Shown: one piece after another, positions 17,745 through 25,343 of the stretch
How the letters are laid out: every line of letters starts with the position of its first letter
Numbering within the stretch: the first letter of the stretch is position 1
Source: Candidatus Aminicenantota bacterium
GTDB taxonomy: Bacteria > Acidobacteriota > Aminicenantia > Aminicenantales > Aminicenantaceae
NCBI GenBank assembly: GCA_020348385.1
Contig: CP070750.1
Location: 2,937,179-3,001,178, forward strand
Length of the DNA: 64,000 nt
Direction: 5' to 3'
Notes under the pieces: generated by a model
The model's input: the letters and a program-made list of their open reading frames with translations, nothing else
What the model was told of the DNA's origin: nothing
Database searches by the model: none
Made by a program: the position numbers and the translations under genes

Positions 17745-18707
17745 TTATTTTTTTCTTCGGATACGTTCGAATCCTGAAATCCCTACAAACTCGAGCTTTT
17801 CTTCTTTTTCGATTTCGTCGAATAAAAGGTTGAGACCGAGGACATCACTGGATATATGGCCCGCGATCACAACATTCAAGTTGGCCTTCTTGGCGTTATC
17901 CAGGTGCTCTTCGCTGAAGTGCATACCTACCAGTGTGCTGATGCCGCTGTTGGCATATTTCTCCAGGATTTCTTTTGTTCCTTCGGTCCCTCCAGTCATG
18001 TCAACATAAATTTTTCCGCATTTATTATTCTCTGTACCGTTCACTATCTTAGGGGGAACTTGCTGCATGGCTGATCTTTTGTACTCTGGGATGTTCCTTA
18101 AGATCTGCATTAGGTCTTTCAGTTTATATGGCTTTTTCTTATCGAATGTTTTTTTGAGATAGCTGGTCACACAGTTATCCGATGGCGTATGGACACACAT
18201 CATAGGAATCCCCAAGACTCGTGCTGCGTCCACAGCTCGATCGTGGTTGACAGGAAGCAGTCTTCGTTGGATCTCGGATATTCTCTTCTCCATGAGCTGT
18301 TCTGCTACGCTGATATTCACTCCGTATGCCGCCATTAAATCTGCCTGAAGTTTCATCACATCATGCAATTGAGCCAGCGCATATCCTTCAGGATGATGGG
18401 AGATGATCAGGTCGATTTTTTCTTTTTTTTGTGAGTTCAAAACCTGCGTGAGGAGAATTTCTCCCACTTCCATATCGATACCGATGATAACTTTCTTTAC
18501 ATCTTTTTTCGGATCTCCGTAAAGAATCCTTGTATCTGCAAAAGGATTAAAAAGCCTGTCTTTGTCGTAATACTCGATCTCATCTTTTTTTAGAGAGTCG
18601 AATTTCTCCTTCTCCTCCTTCAGGATTTTTGAAATTTCTGCCTTTCCTCTCAGATCATTGGCAATCCCGACCTGAATGGCCCTTTTGTATAGTTTCTCCA
18701 GCTTCAT
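17745..18707 (-). CDS. NIF3-like (DUF34) metal-binding protein
   Basis: 320 residues. NIF3 family motifs are DLIISHHPEG (first metal-binding histidines) and VIAGHISSD with C-terminal acidic residues, which together form a di-metal site. Family members have been called GTP cyclohydrolase I type 2, but the role of most remains open. AAAGGAG lies upstream of the ATG. The first ~75 residues are a helical extension not typical of short NIF3 proteins. It is divergent from the Ser/Thr kinase gene. Confidence 0.75.
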   Translation of the reverse strand: MKLEKLYKRAIQVGIANDLRGKAEISKILKEEKEKFDSLKKDEIEYYDKDRLFNPFADTRILYGDPKKDVKKVIIGIDMEVGEILLTQVLNSQKKEKIDLIISHHPEGYALAQLHDVMKLQADLMAAYGVNISVAEQLMEKRISEIQRRLLPVNHDRAVDAARVLGIPMMCVHTPSDNCVTSYLKKTFDKKKPYKLKDLMQILRNIPEYKRSAMQQVPPKIVNGTENNKCGKIYVDMTGGTEGTKEILEKYANSGISTLVGMHFSEEHLDNAKKANLNVVIAGHISSDVLGLNLLFDEIEKEEKLEFVGISGFERIRRKK

Positions 18708-18746
18708 TGTGTGATCTCCTTTCTATCCGTGCTTTGAAGACTCCCT

Positions 18747-18776
18747 ATTTTAAAGAAAACATGAAGTTAAAATCAA
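18747..18776 (-). promoter_or_regulatory. Candidate promoter of the NIF3-like gene
   Basis: On the minus strand TTGATT (18771-18776), an 18-base spacer and TAAAAT (18747-18752), giving a leader of about 35 bases. It sits back to back with the kinase promoter. Confidence 0.4.
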
Positions 18777-18786
18777 ACTTCTGGTT

Positions 18787-18815
18787 TTGACAATGTGTAT
18801 GTCGTATGCTATATA
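18787..18815 (+). promoter_or_regulatory. Promoter of the Ser/Thr kinase gene
   Basis: A perfect TTGACA (18787-18792), a 17-base spacer and TATATA (18810-18815). Transcription would start near 18822, downstream of the GTG at 18795, so it settles the kinase start at the ATG at 18867. Confidence 0.6.
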
Positions 18816-18866
18816 TTTGAACGCAAAGCTGGGGAAAAGCAGCTAATTCATCGTGGTAACAGTCCG

Positions 18867-21260
18867 ATGATCGGTAAAAAAATCGCTCATTACAAGATAC
18901 TCGAGGAACTCGGTTCTGGGGGTATGGGAGTAGTCTACAAGGCAGAGGACTGCAAACTGAAAAGGATTGTTGCGCTAAAATTCGTCGTTCCCCGGATGCT
19001 CAGGAAACAAGAGGATAAGGAGCGCTTCCTCAGGGAGGCCCAGACGGCCGCGTCGCTGAATCATCCTCATATTTGCACCATTTATCATATCGATGAGGTG
19101 GAGGATAGCACTTTCATTGTCATGGAGTACATCGAGGGCCAAAGCTTGAAAGAGATCATACAAACGGGTTCTCTAGAGTTTGACAAAGCCTTGGATTTCG
19201 CCATGCAAATCGCGGAAGGCCTTGAGGCAGCACAAGGGAAGAATATTGTCCATAGAGATATCAAAAGCTCGAACATCATGGTGACTTCCAAAGCCCAGAC
19301 AAAAATCATGGACTTTGGGCTGGCGAAGATCGTGAGCGAATCTCAGCTAACAGAGACAGCTTCGATAATGGGAACGGTGGCTTATATGTCGCCGGAACAT
19401 GCCTCGGGAGATGCCATCGATCATCGTTCGGACATCTGGTCGCTGGGAGTGGTTCTTTATGAAATGCTTTCCGGGCAATTGCCATTCCAAGAGGATCATG
19501 AACAATTGGTCCTGTATTCCATTCTCAATAAGTTTCATAAACCTGTAACCAGTCTGCGCCCCAGTATCCCTACAGCAATGGAAAGAATTGTTGACAAATG
19601 TTTGGAAAAAGACCCGACAGAACGCTATCAAAATGCGGATGAACTTCTTACTGATTTGAGGTGGCTCAAAAAACAGACAGAATCTGGGATTATCCCCCGG
19701 ACTAAACCGACCTGGAAGAGGAGAAGAGCAAAGAAACTCAGGAGCCTCGTTATTCCTGGGATATTCATACTTATGATGGCCATTTTAATTTCAGGGTATT
19801 TCCTGTTGGATTGGTTTAATCCTTCTGTTCCGTACAAAACATCTATCGCGGTGATGCCGATAGAGGATTTGAGCCCGCAAAAAGAGAATGAAGCTTTATG
19901 CCTTGCCTCGACTCGGGATATAATCCGCAAAATATCTCTCTTGAGTGATGAATTAAGGGTGGTCCCCTATGATGAAATCATGATGCATTATCGACAAGGG
20001 AAAACCAGCATTAGTATTGGCAGGGAATTGGATGTTGAATTTGTTCTGAATCCCGTTCTCCAGAGTGACGCGAATAGACTCCAAATAAAGGCAGAGTTGA
20101 TTTCTGTGAAAGAGAATAATGTGAGAAATTCTTTCGGATATGAAGAGTCAGAACAGGATAATATCAGTATCTTGGATATTCAAGACCAAATATCCAAAGC
20201 CATTGTCAGTGAATTAGGCATTCATTTCGCTGAAACCGGATTATTGGCGGCGAAAAAAGGGGAGCCTCAGGACGATAATGCCTACAAATGGTATGTTAAT
20301 GGCATGTATATCGTTGATAAGCAAGATACCTATCCGGATGTGCAAGAATGGTTTGATTCGGCAACGAGAATGTTTAACAATGCCATATCCCTAGATCCTG
20401 AATATGCGCTCGCATACTGGGGCTTAGGGGCTGCAAACGAGGCTTACTATATTGAAACGGGACGTGATGAAGAATTGGAGCGGACTATTGCGCACTGGGA
20501 TAGAGCCTATGAGCTCGATCCCAACCTGGCAGAAACGAATTTGGGTTCTGGGTGGGCCCATTTCTACAGAGAAGACTTAGGGAGAGCCCACCTGCGGTTC
20601 AAGAGGGCCCTTGTATTAAATCCCACCAGCCCTCTCGTCAATTGCGATGTGGGGTCGTTTCTAGCCAGCATCGGTCTTTTTTACAGGGCTATAGATTATT
20701 TTGAGATATGCATGCGGGTCGATCCTGGATATTTGAGATCCTATGTTCTCAACGCAAAATGTCGCTGGTTTGTTGGTGAGTTCGCAGAAGGGGGAAGGAT
20801 CTTGGAAAGTGCGTTAGGATTCGAAAAAAAAGACTACTACATGCGCCTGGAATATGCCAATCATCTCATAATGCTAGGAAGATACAGAGATGCGGAAGTA
20901 GAATTGGCTGAGGTGGAAAATATGAAACCGGGATTGTCTGATCTGCACCGTGCGTTGCTTTCTGCCCATAGAGGAGAAAGGGAGAAAGCAGTGGGTTTTA
21001 TTCAGAAGACAAACAACTCTCATCTTTATAATGCGACCTGTGTGTTTTCTTTATTGGGGATGTATGACGAAGCGATCGAAAATATAAAGACGGGCATAGA
21101 GATAGGATTCGAAGAAGACCAGCGCTATCTTTATTCCTATCTGATGTTACAAAAACATCCGTGCTATGTGATGATGCACGATGATCCCAGGTTTGTCGAG
21201 ATAATGAAGGAAGAAAAAGAGAAATACGAACGACGACTTCAGCTGTATGGATATTTTTGA
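18867..21260 (+). CDS. Membrane Ser/Thr protein kinase with FlgO-like and TPR extracytoplasmic domain
   Basis: 797 residues. An N-terminal Hanks-type kinase domain (about 10-265) has a glycine loop LGSGGMGVVYKAE, Lys38 in VALKFV, catalytic Asp131 in HRDIKSSN and Asp149 in DFGLAK. A transmembrane segment (about 290-315, IPGIFILMMAILISGYFLL) follows. The outer part begins with a FlgO/adenylate-cyclase-associated type domain (SIAVMPIEDLSP...VEFVLNPVLQ) and continues with TPR-like helical repeats (YALAYWGLGAANE, AETNLGSGWAHFYREDLG). The start is fixed by the promoter at 18787-18815. Such receptors are frequent in Acidobacteria; the ligand and targets are unknown. Confidence 0.9.
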   Translation: MIGKKIAHYKILEELGSGGMGVVYKAEDCKLKRIVALKFVVPRMLRKQEDKERFLREAQTAASLNHPHICTIYHIDEVEDSTFIVMEYIEGQSLKEIIQTGSLEFDKALDFAMQIAEGLEAAQGKNIVHRDIKSSNIMVTSKAQTKIMDFGLAKIVSESQLTETASIMGTVAYMSPEHASGDAIDHRSDIWSLGVVLYEMLSGQLPFQEDHEQLVLYSILNKFHKPVTSLRPSIPTAMERIVDKCLEKDPTERYQNADELLTDLRWLKKQTESGIIPRTKPTWKRRRAKKLRSLVIPGIFILMMAILISGYFLLDWFNPSVPYKTSIAVMPIEDLSPQKENEALCLASTRDIIRKISLLSDELRVVPYDEIMMHYRQGKTSISIGRELDVEFVLNPVLQSDANRLQIKAELISVKENNVRNSFGYEESEQDNISILDIQDQISKAIVSELGIHFAETGLLAAKKGEPQDDNAYKWYVNGMYIVDKQDTYPDVQEWFDSATRMFNNAISLDPEYALAYWGLGAANEAYYIETGRDEELERTIAHWDRAYELDPNLAETNLGSGWAHFYREDLGRAHLRFKRALVLNPTSPLVNCDVGSFLASIGLFYRAIDYFEICMRVDPGYLRSYVLNAKCRWFVGEFAEGGRILESALGFEKKDYYMRLEYANHLIMLGRYRDAEVELAEVENMKPGLSDLHRALLSAHRGEREKAVGFIQKTNNSHLYNATCVFSLLGMYDEAIENIKTGIEIGFEEDQRYLYSYLMLQKHPCYVMMHDDPRFVEIMKEEKEKYERRLQLYGYF

Positions 21261-21346
21261 ACATAACTGGCGTTTCCTGCTTGGATAAAAGGAGATGACC
21301 GATGGAAATAAACAGAAATTTTGAGGATTTGCATAAGGAGGGTTTA

Positions 21347-21907
21347 ATGAAATTCAGAAATTTGTCCCGGTTATTCATTCTTGTCTTTATTCTAGGTTTT
21401 GCTATTTTGTGTCAGTCCGATAATACCAATACTAATCAAATGAGATGGGAAATTGGAGATATTGGTAATTGGGTGATCCCGGATTCAATAAAAGCAGCCT
21501 ATCCCGAGGATCCTGAAAAAAAGGATTGGCAGGACCTTCAAAGGGATTTGTTGTTTGCGATCAATAAGTTAGATTCTGATATTGAACATTACAGGAATAA
21601 ACCATTTCAGATAGCCAAAGTCTTGGCAAAGCAAAGGGTGTGGCTAAAGAAAGCTGATGGGAACGTTGTATCCGGAATTGGGCCTCTTAGAAACTATCTA
21701 GCTACGGAATTGGCTGGCCAAAGAATCAGTATAAAATCCATTCCACAAATTGAATGGTTTCATTTTCCAGGAGAAGATGTTGATATTTATGCTACAGTAA
21801 CTTTCGATTATGAAATCCAGACTTCCAAACCTGGCGGTAATCCTCAAACACTTGACCCTCCAGGCTCAGGGGATTATGGACACAGGAAAATCTGTACCTG
21901 GTATTGA
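21347..21907 (+). CDS. Small exported protein of unknown function
   Basis: 186 residues from the ATG at 21347, which has AAGGAGG 5 bases upstream (an earlier in-frame ATG at 21302 lacks one). The N-terminus is a signal sequence ending near AILC, so it may be a lipoprotein, though the lipobox is poor. The mature part is mixed alpha/beta with a proline/glycine-rich tail (SKPGGNPQTLDPPGSGDYG). No family is recognised. It lies 86 bases after the kinase gene and may be co-transcribed. Confidence 0.65.
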   Translation: MKFRNLSRLFILVFILGFAILCQSDNTNTNQMRWEIGDIGNWVIPDSIKAAYPEDPEKKDWQDLQRDLLFAINKLDSDIEHYRNKPFQIAKVLAKQRVWLKKADGNVVSGIGPLRNYLATELAGQRISIKSIPQIEWFHFPGEDVDIYATVTFDYEIQTSKPGGNPQTLDPPGSGDYGHRKICTWY

Positions 21908-22098
21908 TGGAATATACGGTTGACGATTGTTGGTAATCTGATTTCAGTGAATACATGAGCTAGCCTATAATAAAGATTTTCTTATCCCGTTCCTATCATT
22001 TTCGAGGATGGGAGTCCAAGCATAATTGCCTCATATCAGGAAAAATTGACATGGGATTCTATTTGTATCATCATTGTTGACCTCGAGAGATGATTCCC

Positions 22099-23469
22099 AT
22101 GAAAAAGTATGATGTGATCGTTGTCGGATCTGGGGCTGGGAGTGCTATCGTTGATGGATCATTGGCCCATGGCCTTAGAGTGGCCCTGGTGGACAAAGGG
22201 CCATTAGGGGGGACATGCCTGAATGTGGGTTGCATTCCGTCAAAGATGCTGATTTTCCCGGCCGACCGGATCGTGGAGATCCAGGAGGCCAAAAAGCATG
22301 GGATTCATGCCGAGATCAAACATGTGGATTTTCATGCCATCATGGAGAGAACGAGAAAGTATGTAGCAGGATCCGAGAGCCGGATAAGGCAGAGAGTGCA
22401 GAACACCCCCGGTCTGGATTTTTATGGAACCTCAGGTCATTTTGTGGCAGATTACACAATGGAAGTGGGGGGCGAAAAAATCAGGGGGAAAAAGATCTAT
22501 CTTGTCTCAGGGGCACGGCCTTTGATTCCACCGATCAAAGGAATCGAAAAAATCGACTTTTTAACGAATGATAATGTGTTTGGACTGAAAGAAAAGCCAG
22601 GAAGCCTGATCATCATAGGGGGTGGCTATGTCGCAACGGAATTCGCCCACTTTTTTGCAGCCTTGGGCACTAAAGTGACCATTTTACAGAGGGGGGAACG
22701 GTTGGTCAAGGAGGAGGAGCCAGAGATCTGTGATTTACTGAAAGAAAAGATGCAGGAGCGCATGGCCATTCACACGGATACCGAGGCCATCGAGGCAAAA
22801 AGGGAGGATGGCAGCTGTCGCATTTTTGCAAAAAGCGAAAAAACTGGGGGAAATCAAGAATTTGTAGCAGAAAAGGTATTGATCGCTGCTGGCAGAGTAT
22901 CTAATGCCGATTTACTCAAAACAGAAAACACAGGAGTGAAAACCGACAAGAGAGGTTACATAAAGGTTGATAACCATTTTAAAACCAGCCAAAAGAACAT
23001 CTGGGCCTTCGGGGATGCCATCGGGAGAAAAATGTTCCGACACGCTGCTAACAAACAAGCCGATATTGTCTGGCATAACAGCATGCACGATGGGGATGAA
23101 AAGTTCGATTTTCTGACCGTTCCCCATGCTGTGTTCACGTATCCTCCGATTGCATCGGTGGGGATGGGTGAGGCAGAAGCAAAAAAGATCTATGATGTTG
23201 TGGTGGGCAAATCCGTTTATTCAGAAGTGGCCAAAGGGTTCGCCATGCAAGATAATCAGAGCTTTGTCAAGGCCATCATAGAGAAAGAATCCTGGCGAAT
23301 TTTAGGCTTCCACATTATCGGGCCTTATGCGCCCATCCTGATTCAGGAAGTCATCAATGCCATGTCCTCGAGCGGGACTGTGATGCCTATCGTTGGCGGC
23401 ATGCGCATTCATCCCGCATTGCCGGAAATCATCCTAGATGCGTTGGGAAACCTCAGAGAGCCGAATTGA
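22099..23469 (+). CDS. FAD-dependent disulfide reductase (mycothione reductase/dihydrolipoyl dehydrogenase-like)
   Basis: 456 residues from the second ATG (22099), which has GAGAG at a better distance than the ATG at 22090. FAD-binding YDVIVVGSGAGSAIVDG, redox-active pair Cys40/Cys45 in GGTCLNVGCIPSKM, NAD(P)-binding IIIGGGYVATEFAH, second FAD motif NIWAFGDAIG and the active-site base in IHPALPE are all present. The N-terminus and GHFVADYTMEVGG region resemble mycothione reductase more than lipoamide dehydrogenase of a 2-oxoacid complex, and no such complex is encoded nearby. The peroxidase fusion gene follows after 69 bases with its own promoter. Confidence 0.87.
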   Translation: MKKYDVIVVGSGAGSAIVDGSLAHGLRVALVDKGPLGGTCLNVGCIPSKMLIFPADRIVEIQEAKKHGIHAEIKHVDFHAIMERTRKYVAGSESRIRQRVQNTPGLDFYGTSGHFVADYTMEVGGEKIRGKKIYLVSGARPLIPPIKGIEKIDFLTNDNVFGLKEKPGSLIIIGGGYVATEFAHFFAALGTKVTILQRGERLVKEEEPEICDLLKEKMQERMAIHTDTEAIEAKREDGSCRIFAKSEKTGGNQEFVAEKVLIAAGRVSNADLLKTENTGVKTDKRGYIKVDNHFKTSQKNIWAFGDAIGRKMFRHAANKQADIVWHNSMHDGDEKFDFLTVPHAVFTYPPIASVGMGEAEAKKIYDVVVGKSVYSEVAKGFAMQDNQSFVKAIIEKESWRILGFHIIGPYAPILIQEVINAMSSSGTVMPIVGGMRIHPALPEIILDALGNLREPN

Positions 23470-23471
23470 AT

Positions 23472-23499
23472 TTGACTTCATCCTTATAATCGCTATAAA
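23472..23499 (+). promoter_or_regulatory. Promoter of the peroxidase fusion gene
   Basis: TTGACT (23472-23477), a 16-base spacer and TATAAA (23494-23499) directly after the reductase stop. GAGGAG precedes the ATG at 23539. Confidence 0.55.
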
Positions 23500-23538
23500 A
23501 TTGCTAGTCTTTTCGATTTACTAATTGAGGAGTAAGAG

Positions 23539-25272
23539 ATGCGAAAAACATTCATGGTTTTGGCTGTCCTTATAACAAGTTCGTTAATGGTGATGAAAAT
23601 TTCCACCGCTGTTCAGGCTAAATCACCAGAGATTCGATCCCCGTTGGATTTTAGCCTCGAAAATATCGACGGCGATATGGTCGATCTCAGCGAATACGAG
23701 GGAAAAGTAGTAATGATGGTGAATGTGGCCAGCAAATGTGGCCTGACTCCCCAGTATGAGGCTCTTCAGGCGCTTCATAACAAATACAATGTCAAGGGCC
23801 TTGTTGTGCTTGGCTTTCCGGCCAATAATTTCCGGAATCAAGAACCAGGCACCAATTCTGAGATCAAGAAATTTTGTGTGTCCAACTACGGAGTATCCTT
23901 TCCGATGTTTTCCAAAATCTCTGTATCGGGAAAAGATGTCCATCCCTTGTATGCCTATCTTATCGGTGAAGAAACCAATTCTGCATTTGCTGGGGATATT
24001 CAGTGGAATTTCACGAAATTTCTTATTAACAGGGAAGGAAAGGTCATCGCCAGGTTTGAACCGAGAACAGAACCGGATGGCAAAGAAATCGTCACCGCAA
24101 TCGAGGATGCGATACAAGAGCTCACGCCCATCGAAGAACTGGGCAAGAGAATGTTTTTTGATATAAGCCTAAGCGATCCTGCAGGGCAGGCATGTTCCAG
24201 CTGTCATGGTCCTGTTGCCGGTTGGTCAGGTCCCGATTCGGACTTTAATTCCAAAGGTTCGGTATATGAGGGGGCTGTGAAAGGCCGGTTTGGTAACCGT
24301 AGGCCTCCCACTGCTGCTTATGCTGGGGATAGTCCTGTGCTGCACATCGATGAGGAGGGAACGTTTGTGGGTGGTATGTTCTGGGATGGCCGAGCAACAG
24401 GAGAGGAATTGGGCGATCCTCTAGCTGAGCAAGCAATGGGTCCTTTCCTGAATAAGCTCGAGCATAACAATGCGGATGAAAAAAGTGTGGTCGAGCTCGT
24501 CAAGGATTCCAACTACGTGAATCTTTTCAAGAAAGTCTGGGGTCCGAAATCATTGGATTGGAAAAAAGACATCCATGGAACCTACGTGAGGATAGCCCGC
24601 TCCATTGCGGCCTTTGAAAGATCTGTGGAGGTGAGCCCGTTCAATTCCAAGTTCGATGATTTCTGGTACAATGCCAAAGCCAAAGGCTTGGATGTGGAAG
24701 CCATCGATGAATCCAATTGGAAAAAGTACCGGAAGCTGGGTTTGGAGGATGAGGAAGTCAAGGGATTAATGTTGTTTAACACGACAGGACTTTGCGCCGA
24801 ATGTCATGTGCTAACTTCTGTAAACGGCAAACCTCCCGTGTTCACAGATTTCACGTACGACAACCTGGGTGTTCCCAAAAATCCCGACAATCCCTTTTAC
24901 ACCATGGGCAAGAAGTGGAATCCCGATGGAAAAGACTGGGTCGATAAAGGATTGGGAGGATACCTGGAAGGGACGGAGAAGTACAAAAAGTATGCGTCGG
25001 AAAATTATGGCAAGCAAAAGGTGCCAACGCTCCGCAATGTGGATTTAAGGCCTTCGGAGGGGTTTGTGAAAGCCTATACGCACAACGGTTTTTTCAAGAC
25101 ACTGAAAGAGGTCGTAAATTTTTATAACACAAGAGATGTTGAGGGAACCGATTGGGCTCCTCCGGAATACCCAGAAAATGTCAATAAAGATGAATTGGGC
25201 GATCTTGGCCTCACGCCCGAGGAAGAGGATTCCATCGTCCTCTTTATGAAAACCCTTTCTGATAGAATATAG
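23539..25272 (+). CDS. Fusion of glutathione peroxidase and di-heme cytochrome c peroxidase
   Basis: 577 residues, one continuous frame. A signal peptide (about 1-27) places it in the periplasm. Residues 35-195 are a thiol peroxidase of the GPx family: peroxidatic Cys67 in NVASKCGLTPQY, resolving Cys113 in EIKKFCVSNYG and Trp156-Asn157 in IQWNFTKFL. The usual FPCNQF loop is FPANNF, so the catalytic Gln is Asn. Residues 200-577 are a CcpA/MauG-type cytochrome c peroxidase with hemes at CSSCH (219-223) and CAECH (419-423) and the FWDGRA and VPTLRNVDLR motifs. One polypeptide would remove peroxides by thiol and heme chemistry. A read-through artefact is unlikely because linker and frame are clean. 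Confidence 0.9.
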   Translation: MRKTFMVLAVLITSSLMVMKISTAVQAKSPEIRSPLDFSLENIDGDMVDLSEYEGKVVMMVNVASKCGLTPQYEALQALHNKYNVKGLVVLGFPANNFRNQEPGTNSEIKKFCVSNYGVSFPMFSKISVSGKDVHPLYAYLIGEETNSAFAGDIQWNFTKFLINREGKVIARFEPRTEPDGKEIVTAIEDAIQELTPIEELGKRMFFDISLSDPAGQACSSCHGPVAGWSGPDSDFNSKGSVYEGAVKGRFGNRRPPTAAYAGDSPVLHIDEEGTFVGGMFWDGRATGEELGDPLAEQAMGPFLNKLEHNNADEKSVVELVKDSNYVNLFKKVWGPKSLDWKKDIHGTYVRIARSIAAFERSVEVSPFNSKFDDFWYNAKAKGLDVEAIDESNWKKYRKLGLEDEEVKGLMLFNTTGLCAECHVLTSVNGKPPVFTDFTYDNLGVPKNPDNPFYTMGKKWNPDGKDWVDKGLGGYLEGTEKYKKYASENYGKQKVPTLRNVDLRPSEGFVKAYTHNGFFKTLKEVVNFYNTRDVEGTDWAPPEYPENVNKDELGDLGLTPEEEDSIVLFMKTLSDRI

Positions 25273-25293
25273 CCTGGTCCATTCAGATATATT

Positions 25294-25342
25294 CACCTTA
25301 ATGTTAGGGTGGGGTGGGTAGGCGTTAGGGTGGGGTGGTCGG
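25294..25342 (+). repeat. G-rich intergenic repeat, copy 3
   Basis: CACCTTAATGTTAGGG, TGGGGTGGGTAGGCG, TTAGGGTGGGGTGGTCGG. It has the same entry (ACCTTAA), central GG(C)G block and flanking GGGTGGGG blocks as the copies at 7366 and 14858. Here it fills most of the gap between convergent genes. Confidence 0.7.
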
Positions 25343-25343
25343 C

